Shown here: piece by piece, positions 8,999-16,974 of the stretch | Layout: every line of letters begins with the position of its first letter | Numbering within the stretch: the stretch's first letter is position 1 | Assembly (NCBI GenBank): GCA_013316435.1 | Contig: WSMR01000003.1 | Location: 1-41,800 of the forward strand | Direction of reading: 5' to 3' | DNA: 41,800 nucleotides | Origin: Candidatus Saccharimonadota bacterium | GTDB lineage: Bacteria; Patescibacteriota; Saccharimonadia; Saccharimonadales; Saccharimonadaceae | Notes under the pieces: generated by a model | Seen by the model: only the letters and a program-made list of their open reading frames with translations | Database searches by the model: none | What the model was told of the DNA's origin: nothing | Made by a program: the position numbers and the translations under genes

Positions 8999-10717
8999 TT
9001 GGTAAAGGAGTTTGACCTAGGTTCGGCTAAAGATGCACAAACGTGGTTTGCTGACCATGTCACGTTGGATGGCGAAGCTTATACTCTCGATCAAGATCAG
9101 GCCGCCGCGGTGCTCGACCGCCACAAAAATACTTTGGTAACGGCGCGGGCCGGTTCGGGCAAAACTCGGGTAATTGTCGCGAAAGTGGCTTATCTTGTGG
9201 CGGTTGAGCGAATCTCGCTTCGCGAGATTGCGATTTTCATGTTTAATCGCACCGCGGCGGCCGAGGTCAATGAGCGCATCGCCCGGGTCGAAGTTGACGG
9301 GTGTCAATTACCGGAGATCTCGGAGGGAATAAAGTCTCCATCTCTTTCTTTTCCCCCTCAGGTTGCTTCGACTTTCCATAAATTTGCGCTCGATGTTGTC
9401 AAAATGACTGGATTAAAGCCGGAAATCATTGATGAGGCCATACATGATCGGCTAGTGCGTGCGCAGTTAAAGAAAGCCGTAGTAAAAGCGCGTGCGAAAT
9501 TTTCACCGACCGACTATAGCGATCTTCTGAAACTGACTAATAGTTTTATCGCTCGCGCGGGGCAAAAATTTTGTGGCGAGGACGATCTCATGCGGCTAAA
9601 AACCGAAGTGGAAATGTATTCTACGCGTCACGCTGATGAGGAGACCTATCAAACGCGGATCAAAATTCACCAACTAGCGCTGATGACTTATTTCGGCTAT
9701 CTCGAACAGCTGAGATTGCCGAGGATTGATTTTAATTTGTTAATGCAAAAGGCAATTGAGGTTCTCGAAGCGGCGGGTAATGGGCAAATTTTTCCGGAGT
9801 TGCGCCATAAATTCCAAAATTTGCAATATATCATGGTGGACGAATATCAGGATTTTTCGTATCTTTTCTATGCAATTATTCGGACATTGAGGACGATTTG
9901 TCCCCCGGCGCATCTTTTTGCGGTGGGCGACGACTGGCAAGCAATTAATCGTTTTGCTGGCTCCGATGTGGACTATTTTTTGAATTTTGAAAAATATTTC
10001 CCGGAGGATTTCCAAAATATTCCGTTGCTCACGAATTACCGCAGTGACCGGGCGATTGTCGAAAATGCCAATGATTATATGCTAAAACACTATAGTCCGG
10101 AGGCGAAGCGCGCAGTGCCGTTTAGCCGTAAAAATGGTAAAATCTGTCGTAAAAAGCTTGCTAAAATTAAATTCGATAAAACTGATATTCTAGAGGACGG
10201 ACTAGGCGATGGACGCTATCAAAGAATTTTGCTGAGTGAAATTCGGCGAGCAAATAAGTTTACAGAACTAAGTGAAGACCCGGCTAAAGCGATTTTACCA
10301 GCAGCGAAGTTGCTAAAGGTTTGTACAAAAATTATTCAACAAAATCGCAAAAAGAGCGTCATGTTGCTGCATCGACATAATTTTACTAGTGTTGCTGGAG
10401 TGGACTTAGTGGTTTTTGAGCGCGCGTTGAGGAACTTATCTATCCAGGAGGGCATTATGACTCGGGGGGATTTTGATCGTCAAATTCGGATGATGACTAT
10501 GCATAAATCAAAGGGGTTAGAAGCGGATGTGGTGATTTTGCTGGAGTTAGATCAGGCACAGGTGCTCTCGAGTCACCCGTTTGCGACGATGTTTGAACTT
10601 TTCGATGACAATCTCGAGACTGAGAAAGCGGACCAACATCGGCTACTTTATGTAGCTTTGACGCGGGCGAGGCACAAATTATATATTCTGAGTAACGATC
10701 AAGAATTTGTCGCCTAG
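8999..10717 (+). CDS. UvrD/Rep-family superfamily 1A DNA helicase
   Basis: This 572-aa protein carries the full SF1A motif set: Q-motif region LDQDQAAAVLD, Walker A ARAGSGKTR (motif I), DEYQDFS (motif II), VGDDWQAINRFAGSD (motif III), NYRSD (motif IV), TMHKSKGLEADVVIL (motif V) and LLYVALTRARHKLYIL (motif VI). It should translocate 3' to 5' on single-stranded DNA and act in repair or replication restart. It is shorter than UvrD/PcrA, with reduced 1B/2B subdomains, so it may be closer to small stand-alone UvrD-like helicases. The only usable start is TTG 8999, because an in-frame TAG lies five codons upstream (8984-8986); a G-rich stretch precedes it. It stands alone between gatB and a convergent pseudogene. 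Exact orthology (UvrD, PcrA, HelD) is not claimed. Confidence 0.93.
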   Translation: MVKEFDLGSAKDAQTWFADHVTLDGEAYTLDQDQAAAVLDRHKNTLVTARAGSGKTRVIVAKVAYLVAVERISLREIAIFMFNRTAAAEVNERIARVEVDGCQLPEISEGIKSPSLSFPPQVASTFHKFALDVVKMTGLKPEIIDEAIHDRLVRAQLKKAVVKARAKFSPTDYSDLLKLTNSFIARAGQKFCGEDDLMRLKTEVEMYSTRHADEETYQTRIKIHQLALMTYFGYLEQLRLPRIDFNLLMQKAIEVLEAAGNGQIFPELRHKFQNLQYIMVDEYQDFSYLFYAIIRTLRTICPPAHLFAVGDDWQAINRFAGSDVDYFLNFEKYFPEDFQNIPLLTNYRSDRAIVENANDYMLKHYSPEAKRAVPFSRKNGKICRKKLAKIKFDKTDILEDGLGDGRYQRILLSEIRRANKFTELSEDPAKAILPAAKLLKVCTKIIQQNRKKSVMLLHRHNFTSVAGVDLVVFERALRNLSIQEGIMTRGDFDRQIRMMTMHKSKGLEADVVILLELDQAQVLSSHPFATMFELFDDNLETEKADQHRLLYVALTRARHKLYILSNDQEFVA

Positions 10718-10726
10718 CTAGCGACA
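10708..10726 (+). terminator. Weak hairpin overlapping the helicase stop codon
   Basis: TGTCGC pairs with GCGACA around a 7-nt loop that contains the TAG stop, followed by TCTCTTTATTTT. The 6-bp stem and interrupted T run make it a weak terminator candidate. Confidence 0.4.
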
Positions 10727-10736
10727 TCTCTTTATT

Positions 10737-11071
10737 TTACATGATTTGGTCAATTTCTTTTGGGCTTTTTGCAAAAAGTCCAGTACTGATAGCAAGACCC
10801 CCTAGCGTGTTGTAGATGTCCGCTATCTGATTCATGGTATGGGTTTTGATTAGAAATACGGGCTCAATTTTTTCTTCGGTTTCTTTCGGTTTTTAAAGCC
10901 GCTCTCTTCCTTATATTCAAGTCGCGAAAGGTCATCCCAAGATGTGTCGCGCTCATGGAGGTCGTTTGCTAAGCTACCTCAAGTAATTTGTGTTTCAGTT
11001 TGTTCTGAATTAACGGCCGTCTGTTTATTGGCGCTGGTTTTTGTGTTAGGCGTCTTAATTACCTCCGACAT
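10737..11071 (-). pseudogene. Decayed small gene (about 110 codons) with one TGA and one frameshift
   Basis: No line in the ORF track covers this, but the minus strand reads as one former gene. ATG 11071 opens MSEVIKTPNTKTSANKQ and is stopped by TGA at codon 31 (10979-10981). It continues in the same frame as GSLANDLHERDTSWDDLSRL. It shifts frame at an A run (plus-strand T5 at 10890-10894) and resumes as PKETEEKIEPVFLIKTHT, ending KSPKEIDQIM and TAA at 10737. Restoring one A and reading through TGA gives an uninterrupted protein. It is hydrophilic with a low-complexity N-terminus, and I do not recognise the family. A TATAAT (plus-strand 11082-11087) lies 10 nt before the ATG, inside the 17-nt palindrome ATGATATATTATATCAT. 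Recent inactivation is the simplest reading. Confidence 0.45.
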
Positions 11072-11104
11072 AATATGATATATTATATCATGGATAAAAT
11101 TTTT

Positions 11105-11134
11105 CTGTCAAAATTCGGGATTTTGTGGTAAAAT
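11105..11134 (+). promoter_or_regulatory. Probable fusA promoter (extended -10)
   Basis: TGGTAAAAT (TAAAAT at 11129-11134) is an extended -10. A weak CTGTCA lies 18 nt upstream. It would give a leader of about 90 nt before fusA, unlike the leaderless genes of this window. The leader contains short self-complementary stretches but no riboswitch I can recognise. Confidence 0.5.
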
Positions 11135-11229
11135 TAAGTAAAGCTGTTTCTCGGAGAAGCTAGGATTAGCCACCTATAATGGCATCGGGCTCGCTGGGGG
11201 TAGCAGGATAATAACTATAAAGGATAAAC

Positions 11230-13329
11230 ATGGCAAGCGAAGTTAAAGACTTGAATAAGCTCCGCAATATTGGTATTATCGCCCATATTGATGCGGGCAA
11301 GACTACCACTTCCGAGGCGATTCTCTATCGTACCGGTTTGAAGCACAAAATTAGTTTGGTTAAAGGTGATGATGGTGGCGCTACTACCGACTGGATGGAT
11401 CAGGAGAAAGAGCGTGGTATCACTATTACCTCGGCGGCGGTGACTGCAGAATGGAAGGGGCACAAGATTAATATTATCGACACCCCGGGTCACATTGACT
11501 TTACGGCTGAAGTAGAGCGTAGCTTGCGGGTTTTGGATGGTGCGGTGGTCGTGTTCGACGGTAAGATGGGTGTTGAGGCGCAGTCTGAGACGGTATGGCG
11601 CCAGGCGACCAAATATGGTATTCCACGGATTTGCTTTGTGAATAAGATTAATCAAATTGGTGGCGATTTCTATAAGTCGCTTGATAGCATTCATAAGCGT
11701 TTGAGTAAAAATGCTGTGGCGGTGCACCTACCAATTGGTTTCGAGAAAGATGTTTGCGGAATTGTCGATCTAATCGATATGAAGGCTTATACTTACAAAG
11801 ATTACGCTGATCATGAGTTGACGGTTGGCGAGATTCCAGCTGATATGCAGGAAAAAGCCAAGAATGCACGTTCGATGTTGATTGAAGAAGCTGTGCAGGC
11901 TGATGAAGCTTTGATGGAGAAATTTTTCAATCAGGGTGAAGATGCAATTACTGAGGTAGAGCTCAAAGCCGCGCTTCGCAAGCGTGTACTGGATGGTGAT
12001 TTCTACCTTGTTACCGGTGGGGATGGTCGCGGCGTGATTGTTGAGAAGGTGCTTGATCTTGTGACGGATTTCTTGCCAAGCCCACTTGATCGCGATCAGG
12101 GAAAGACGGTTGGTATTAACCCGAAGACCGGTGAAGAAGAGATTCGCGAGGCGAAGGATTCTGAGCCACTGACGGCGTTGGCATTTAAGATTGCAACCGA
12201 TCCATTCGTTGGAAAATTGATCTTTATTCGAGTTTACGCTGGCGTGATGAAGACTGGCAGCACAATCCTCAATGCCACGACTGGCGATAAAGAGCGTGTT
12301 GGTCGCATCGTGCGAATGTTTGCGGATAAGCGTGAAGAAATCTCTGAGATTACAGCGGGCGATATTGCTGCGGTGGTCGGTCTAAAAGACGTTACGACCG
12401 GCACAACGATTTGTGATCCAGCCCATCCAATCCATCTTGAGAGTATCGAATTCCCGGATCCGCCGGTTAGTATTGCAGTTGAACCAAAGACCAAGAGCGA
12501 TCAAGAAAAAATGGCGCTCGGGCTAAGCAAAATGGCAGAGGAAGACCCAACCTTCCGCGTGCATACCGACGAAGAAACTGGCCAAACCATTATTTCGGGT
12601 ATGGGCGAGCTACACCTCGAGATTATTATTGACCGTTTGAAGCGCGAGCATAATGTTGACGCTAATACCGGCGCGCCGCAGGTGGCGTATCGCGAGACGA
12701 TTCGTGGCACTGCTGAAGCTCAGGGCAAACACGTCAAGCAGTCCGGTGGTCGTGGTCAATATGGTGATGTTTGGATTAAGTTTGAGCCGAATGAAGCCGG
12801 TAAAGGTTTTGAGTTTATCGATCAGATTAAGGGTGGCGTGGTGCCACAAGAATATCGCAAGCCAGTTCAACAGGGTGTTGAAGAGACCTTGAATGGGGGC
12901 GTGATTGCGGGTTATCCGGTGGTTGATGTCAAGGCGACGCTCTACGACGGTAGTTATCACGATGTCGACTCGAGCGAACTTGCCTTCAAGCTCGCTGGTA
13001 GCTTGGCGACCCGTGAAGGTATCAAGAAAGCACAGCCAGTATTGCTTGAGCCGATGATGAAGCTTGAAGTGACTACTCCGGAAGAATTCATGGGTGATGT
13101 GATTGGTGATGTCAATGCTCGTCGTGGTCGGGTTGATAGCATGGAAGATTTGACCGGTGGGGCAAAGCTGATCAAGGCTTTTGTACCGCTAGCAAATTTA
13201 TTTGGCTATACATCGGATCTTCGTTCAATGTCCCAAGGTCGTGCTGCAAGTAGTATGGAACTTTACGCTTATGAGGAAGTTCCGCCAAACGTTGCACAAG
13301 AGATTATCGAAAAACGAAATACGAAATAG
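11230..13329 (+). CDS. fusA: Translation elongation factor G, with atypical G4 and G5 motifs
   Basis: This 699-aa ribosomal translocase GTPase has all five EF-G domains. The G domain has G1 [10 protein letters not shown], the switch I region ending RGITITSAA and G3 DTPGHIDF. Later blocks include [11 protein letters not shown] (domain III), [15 protein letters not shown] (domain IV), [15 protein letters not shown] and the tip region around [17 protein letters not shown], then [18 protein letters not shown] and GRVDSM (domain V). Unusual: the guanine-specifying G4 motif, normally NKMD, is NKIN at residues 138-141. The G5 segment, normally GSAFKNKG, reads GGDGRGVI at about 263-270. A paralogue (EF-G2 type) elsewhere in the genome cannot be excluded. 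No rpsL, rpsG or tuf is adjacent. The start at 11230 lies in a leader with only a weak GGAT Shine-Dalgarno. Confidence 0.96.
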   Translation: MASEVKDLNKLRNIGIIAHIDAGKTTTSEAILYRTGLKHKISLVKGDDGGATTDWMDQEKERGITITSAAVTAEWKGHKINIIDTPGHIDFTAEVERSLRVLDGAVVVFDGKMGVEAQSETVWRQATKYGIPRICFVNKINQIGGDFYKSLDSIHKRLSKNAVAVHLPIGFEKDVCGIVDLIDMKAYTYKDYADHELTVGEIPADMQEKAKNARSMLIEEAVQADEALMEKFFNQGEDAITEVELKAALRKRVLDGDFYLVTGGDGRGVIVEKVLDLVTDFLPSPLDRDQGKTVGINPKTGEEEIREAKDSEPLTALAFKIATDPFVGKLIFIRVYAGVMKTGSTILNATTGDKERVGRIVRMFADKREEISEITAGDIAAVVGLKDVTTGTTICDPAHPIHLESIEFPDPPVSIAVEPKTKSDQEKMALGLSKMAEEDPTFRVHTDEETGQTIISGMGELHLEIIIDRLKREHNVDANTGAPQVAYRETIRGTAEAQGKHVKQSGGRGQYGDVWIKFEPNEAGKGFEFIDQIKGGVVPQEYRKPVQQGVEETLNGGVIAGYPVVDVKATLYDGSYHDVDSSELAFKLAGSLATREGIKKAQPVLLEPMMKLEVTTPEEFMGDVIGDVNARRGRVDSMEDLTGGAKLIKAFVPLANLFGYTSDLRSMSQGRAASSMELYAYEEVPPNVAQEIIEKRNTK

Positions 13330-13330
13330 G

Positions 13331-13358
13331 AAAAACCTCCCCGAAAGGGGAGGTTTTT
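13331..13358. terminator. Bidirectional terminator between fusA and the convergent gene
   Basis: AAAAACCTCCCC-GAAA-GGGGAGGTTTTT is a perfect 12-bp stem with a GNRA tetraloop. It follows fusA by 1 nt and can also stop the convergent gene that ends at 13385. Confidence 0.93.
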
Positions 13359-13384
13359 ACGGGTAGTATCGCTAAGTCAAAAAG

Positions 13385-14020
13385 TTAAATTCCAGCATAT
13401 TCAGTGACGGTTATATATTGGTTCCCATCATGGAATATATTGTCGCCCTGTTTCTCTGGATCTATGAGCTTAAGCTCATTTTCAAAGGTAACATAGCCGA
13501 GATCCTCGGTAACTAAAGTCTTCTCGGAGTTGCCTTTTCCATCGACGCGTATACTAATATCATAGGTAGGTGTAAAACCCAATCTGGTACGCGGGGCTTC
13601 AAAGCGTAGGCGCAGATCATTCCCGATAATCCAGGAGAATCCATGACCTTCATCCTTCGGTCCAGTAAAGAATAATTCGATTCCACCCACGAATACTCTG
13701 AAGGCACTAATATACCAACCTGGGCGATTGCCACGCACTATTTCGGCATAGCTATCCACGAATATATGCTGAATGCTCACCCTCCCAGCGTCGTCAAACA
13801 AATCTGATTTCGAAAGGGATATAAGCCTCTCGAGCTCATTACTATAAGCGCTGAGTGGTCGTTTTGGGCAAGTCATTTTTAGCGGCAAGCATTCTTTATC
13901 GGTATTCATGTCAAAATCCCATCTTTTGTTCAGGTTTGTATCTGCCCCTATAACCATATAGCCTTCATAGCCGATTGTACTGTCGCGTTTGACATCTCTA
14001 GAATATGTTGTAATTCTCAT
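13385..14020 (-). CDS. Hypothetical protein, unrecognised, with strongly regulated 5' region
   Basis: This 211-aa protein is of no family I recognise. It has no signal peptide or membrane segment. It is polar, with several beta-rich stretches (for example WYISAFRVFVGGIELFFTG and YVTFENELKLI), and its N-terminal part contains KECLPLKMTCP with two cysteines. The start is secure: AAGGAGGAG precedes the ATG. Upstream sit a perfect-spacing sigma70 promoter, a 24-bp near-palindrome right after the -10 box, and a hairpin in the leader, so it looks individually regulated, probably by a dimeric repressor. This expression style (classical promoter, long leader, strong Shine-Dalgarno) differs from its leaderless neighbours and may mark an acquired gene. 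It is convergent with fusA and shares its terminator. Confidence 0.8.
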   Translation of the reverse strand: MRITTYSRDVKRDSTIGYEGYMVIGADTNLNKRWDFDMNTDKECLPLKMTCPKRPLSAYSNELERLISLSKSDLFDDAGRVSIQHIFVDSYAEIVRGNRPGWYISAFRVFVGGIELFFTGPKDEGHGFSWIIGNDLRLRFEAPRTRLGFTPTYDISIRVDGKGNSEKTLVTEDLGYVTFENELKLIDPEKQGDNIFHDGNQYITVTEYAGI

Positions 14021-14040
14021 AGTGACTCCTCCTTCTTGAT

Positions 14041-14088
14041 AATTGCATTTGTACTAATCCTATGACAGAATTAGTAATTCATGCAATT
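14041..14088 (-). promoter_or_regulatory. Leader hairpin of the 211-aa gene
   Basis: AATTGCAT...TACTAAT pairs with ATTAGTA...ATGCAATT: two arms of 8 and 7 bp separated by small internal loops, with an 11-nt terminal loop. It sits 21 nt before the start codon in the transcript of the minus gene. Confidence 0.5.
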
Positions 14089-14120
14089 ATCGGAGATATA
14101 TTGCGATACTTTCAATGTTC

Positions 14121-14144
14121 CATAAGTATCATATGGTACTTATG
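14121..14144 (-). promoter_or_regulatory. 24-bp near-perfect palindrome, operator candidate
   Basis: CATAAGTATCATATGGTACTTATG has one mismatched pair. It begins 5 nt downstream of the minus-strand -10 box and so covers the expected transcription start, a classic repressor position. Confidence 0.6.
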
Positions 14145-14149
14145 CCTCC

Positions 14150-14178
14150 ATTATATCATACCTTTATAAAAAAGTCAA
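14150..14178 (-). promoter_or_regulatory. Consensus sigma70 promoter for the 211-aa gene
   Basis: On the minus strand TTGACT, 17 nt, then TATAAT. This is one of the best promoters in the window, and the 5' leader would be about 120 nt. Confidence 0.8.
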
Positions 14179-14227
14179 TACTACTTGTGCTAAAATCGCT
14201 AAAAACACAAGAAAATATTAAAAAATG

Positions 14228-14293
14228 TTGTGATTTTGACAAAGAGAGACAACAGCTCCGAAGTCGAGGCTAAAATCGTTGTAATTTTGACAA
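14228..14293 (+). promoter_or_regulatory. Two direct copies of TTGTnATTTTGACAA upstream of the response regulator
   Basis: TTGTGATTTTGACAA (14228-14242) and TTGTAATTTTGACAA (14279-14293) recur 51 bp apart. Each has TTGT/ACAA inverted ends. GCTAAAATCG also occurs twice nearby (about 14190 and 14269). They could be binding sites for the adjacent OmpR-type regulator; this is inference only. Confidence 0.4.
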
Positions 14294-14383
14294 CAAAATA
14301 CGCTATAGTGCAGGCGAGAACCGCTATTTCTTGCATTTTAGTAAGATTATGAGGCAAGGGTGGATATTTTTGTAGGTTTTCGT

Positions 14384-14389
14384 TATAAT
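14384..14389 (+). promoter_or_regulatory. -10 box of the response regulator gene, leaderless arrangement
   Basis: TATAAT followed by AGAATT and ATG: a 6-nt gap with no Shine-Dalgarno. No good -35 is visible at 17 nt, so an activator may be needed. Confidence 0.7.
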
Positions 14390-14395
14390 AGAATT

Positions 14396-15091
14396 ATGGC
14401 GAGGATATTATTGATTGAGGACGAAGCTGCAATTCGACGGATGCTTAGTGAAATTTTGGTGGGTGCTGGGTATGATGTTGCCGAGTTGACGGATTTTGGG
14501 AATCTTGATGACCTGAACCGTGGCGTTGAGGGCTCGGGGGCGGACTTGATTTTACTCGATCTTGGGCTGGCGGGGCTGAGTGGGCTAGAGCTGCTCAGGC
14601 GGCTTAGGCAGAATTCTGATATCCCAGTAATTATTTTGACTGGTGAAACTGCGGAGGCGAAGGAGCTTTTGGCAATGGGCTATGGGGCGGACGACTTTGT
14701 TTCGAAGCCGTATAAGCCTGAGCTCTTGCTGCTGAGGATTCGGGCAGTTCTTCGGCGGACTTTGGAGCGATCTCGCTCGGATATTTACAGCTTCGCTGGC
14801 GCCAAGATTGACCTGGCGCGCGGAGTAATTTTGCACCAAGATCATCGTACGCACTTGACAAAGAATGAGATGATTATTTTGCGACAGCTCTTAGAAGAGC
14901 GCGGGAAGATTGTTTCGCGCGAAACTTTGATGACTGAGCTTTGGAATAATCAAGAATATATCAACGATAATGCCCTGACCGTGAATGTTAGTCGTTTGCG
15001 CACAAAATTAGAAAAGATTGCCGGAAAGAACGTAATTGAAACACGCAAAGGTTTAGGTTATAGCTTGGTTGAAGCTGAACATGGGGAATAA
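14396..15091 (+). CDS. OmpR/PhoB-type response regulator (BceR-like)
   Basis: This 231-aa regulator starts at ATG 14396. The track's earlier start at 14360 would read through the promoter. The receiver domain (about 1-115) shows the acidic pocket LLIEDE, the phosphoacceptor Asp in LILLDLGL, the conserved Thr in VIILTGE and Lys in VSKPYKPELLL. The C-terminal winged helix (about 130-228) contains LTKNEMIILRQLLEERGKIVSRE, a recognition region NALTVNVSRLRTKL, and the wing GLGYSLV. It is followed by an overlapping histidine kinase gene, then an ABC ATPase and permease, giving the BceRS-BceAB order known from Firmicutes peptide-antibiotic detoxification. The regulator should activate the transporter genes when the kinase and transporter sense a peptide. 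The specific inducer is unknown. Confidence 0.93.
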   Translation: MARILLIEDEAAIRRMLSEILVGAGYDVAELTDFGNLDDLNRGVEGSGADLILLDLGLAGLSGLELLRRLRQNSDIPVIILTGETAEAKELLAMGYGADDFVSKPYKPELLLLRIRAVLRRTLERSRSDIYSFAGAKIDLARGVILHQDHRTHLTKNEMIILRQLLEERGKIVSRETLMTELWNNQEYINDNALTVNVSRLRTKLEKIAGKNVIETRKGLGYSLVEAEHGE

Positions 15092-16112
15092 AGTGAAGCA
15101 GTTTAGCCTGAAAAATTATTTACACGACAAGGTCACCGAATTGATCGTTTTTGCCGTTTTGCTGGTGGTCTTTGCAATTTTTTGCAGAGCTTTTGGGCTA
15201 AAAATCGAGGCGATTATCATGATTATCGCACTAATCCTAATGGCGATAATTGGTCTAGGCCTGTATGAATACTTTCGTAAAAAACAGTTTTATGAACAAT
15301 TGCAGTCAAATTTAATTAAGCTTGACCAGGCATATCTTATTACGGAAATGCTCGAACAGCCAAATTTTCTTGAAGGAGAGATTTTATATGACGTATGTTA
15401 TGAGCTAGATAAATCAATGTTGGAGAAAATTAGCGATCTAGAACAGTCGAGCCGGGATTTCCAAGAATATATTGAGCTTTGGCTGCATGAAATTAAGAGT
15501 CCACTGGTAGCACTAAATCTGCTGGCGGAGAAAAACGCCTCACCGGAGTTTGGACGCGAGCTGGGGCGCGTGAATGATTTGGCGGAGCAAGTATTATATT
15601 TTGTGCGCGCCGAAAGTTCAGCAAAAGATTATTTGCTCGGTAGTTGTGAACTTAGTGAAATTGTCAAGGCGGTTTTGCTAGATTGCCGTACACAAATTCA
15701 GCTACAGCAAGTTGAGATTATTACCGGGAATCTAACTGGAACTATTCATAGTGATGCGAAATGGCTGAAATTTATGGTCGGGCAGGTGCTGGTCAATGCC
15801 CTAAAATATGGTGCGACCAAAATTAGCTTTGAACTGGAGCACGAAGCAAAAGACAGTATCCTCAAGATCCGTGATAATGGAATCGGGATTGCACCGGAGG
15901 ATTTGCCGCGGGTGTTTGACAAGACTTTTACTGGTCAAAATGGGCACGGTAAAACCGGTGCGCGCTCGACTGGTATGGGGCTTTATCTCGTGAAAACTTT
16001 GACGGATAAGTTGGGTCATAAAGTTGAGATTGATTCAAAAACTGGTAATGATTCTTTCACAGAAGTAAAGTTTTATTTTGGCGAGCACGATTATTACAAA
16101 AATGTTTGCTAG
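15081..16112 (+). CDS. Sensor histidine kinase, BceS-like intramembrane-sensing type
   Basis: About 343 aa from ATG 15081. TTG 15069 (track) or GTG 15093, the latter with GGGGA at good spacing, are alternatives. Two N-terminal membrane helices (about 20-60) are separated by only a few residues, so there is no real extracellular sensor. This is typical of kinases that rely on a partner ABC transporter for sensing. The DHp motif is ELWLHEIKSPLVAL with the phosphorylated His. The N box is LVNALKYGA, G1 is IRDNGIGI, followed by an F-box-like PRVFDKTFTG, and G2 is STGMGLYLVKTL. It overlaps the regulator gene and precedes the ABC genes. The family is secure; BceS-like function rests on architecture and gene order. 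Confidence 0.92.
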   Translation: MGNKVKQFSLKNYLHDKVTELIVFAVLLVVFAIFCRAFGLKIEAIIMIIALILMAIIGLGLYEYFRKKQFYEQLQSNLIKLDQAYLITEMLEQPNFLEGEILYDVCYELDKSMLEKISDLEQSSRDFQEYIELWLHEIKSPLVALNLLAEKNASPEFGRELGRVNDLAEQVLYFVRAESSAKDYLLGSCELSEIVKAVLLDCRTQIQLQQVEIITGNLTGTIHSDAKWLKFMVGQVLVNALKYGATKISFELEHEAKDSILKIRDNGIGIAPEDLPRVFDKTFTGQNGHGKTGARSTGMGLYLVKTLTDKLGHKVEIDSKTGNDSFTEVKFYFGEHDYYKNVC

Positions 16113-16173
16113 CCGTAAGATTGAGCCGACGACAATTTCCTGCTGATTCGCTAGAATGAAGCAAAGGAGTATC

Positions 16174-16974
16174 ATGAAAAAAGCGAAGAATAAAGTAAAT
16201 AATCAAACTGTGCGACAAATTCTCAAACTTGAAAGTGTCGAGAAATATTATGGTAGCCGCTCGGCATTAACCAAGGCAGTCGATCGTATTTCGTTTACGG
16301 TCGATAGTAGTGAGTTTGTCGCTATTATGGGGGCGAGTGGTTCCGGCAAAACAACACTACTCAATTGTATTGCAACCATTGACCGGGTCACCGCGGGAAA
16401 AATTTATGTGGATGGGGAGGACATTACGCGCCTAAAGGGCGAGAAATTAAATCGTTTCCGACGCGAGGAACTAGGTTTTGTCTTTCAAGATTTCAATCTA
16501 CTCGATACGTTGACGGCGCGCGAGAACATTGCGCTCGCGCTTGCAATTCAGAAAGTCCATCCGTTGGAGATTACTGATCGAGTCGAGAAAGTAAGTAGTG
16601 AGCTAGGCATTAGCAAAGTTCTAGACAAATTCCCCTATCAGATGTCGGGTGGACAAAAGCAGCGCGTAGCTTCGGCGCGAGCGATTATCACTGACCCAAA
16701 ATTAGTGCTAGCTGATGAGCCGACTGGAGCACTAGATTCGCGCTCAGCAAGGATGTTGCTGGAGCAGCTTGAGGAGTTGAATCAGCGGTTTGATTCGACA
16801 ATTTTGATGGTGACTCATGATGCATTTGCGGCGTCTTACGCTAAGCGGGTGATTTTCCTAAAAGACGGGAAGATTTTTAATGAAATTCGGCGCGGCGATC
16901 ATTCACGCAAAGAATTCTTTGACCAAATTATTGATGTAGTAACGGCGCTTGGAGGAGATACAAATGTTCTCTAA
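16174..16974 (+). CDS. ABC transporter ATPase, BceA/MacB-type
   Basis: This 266-aa ATPase starts at ATG 16174, with AAAGGAG 5 nt upstream; the track start at 16156 lacks support. It carries Walker A GASGSGKTT, Q-loop VFQDFNLL, the signature MSGGQKQR, Walker B LVLADEPTGALD with catalytic Glu, and switch His in VTHD. This sequence type (DEPTGALDS, MSGGQKQRV) is that of the MacB/LolD/BceA group, which powers FtsX-like permeases that remove peptides from the membrane rather than pumping small molecules. The gene ends inside the start of the permease gene, so the two are translationally coupled. With the regulator and kinase upstream it completes a four-gene sensing and defence module. Confidence 0.95.
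   Translation: MKKAKNKVNNQTVRQILKLESVEKYYGSRSALTKAVDRISFTVDSSEFVAIMGASGSGKTTLLNCIATIDRVTAGKIYVDGEDITRLKGEKLNRFRREELGFVFQDFNLLDTLTARENIALALAIQKVHPLEITDRVEKVSSELGISKVLDKFPYQMSGGQKQRVASARAIITDPKLVLADEPTGALDSRSARMLLEQLEELNQRFDSTILMVTHDAFAASYAKRVIFLKDGKIFNEIRRGDHSRKEFFDQIIDVVTALGGDTNVL

Noticed and set aside
10979-10981. TGA read as glycine (code 25), as in some CPR lineages
   Set aside because: TGA ends intact genes such as folA, and this gene also needs a frameshift correction.
11135-11229. Riboswitch in the fusA leader
   Set aside because: Short complementary stretches exist but match no aptamer I can recognise.
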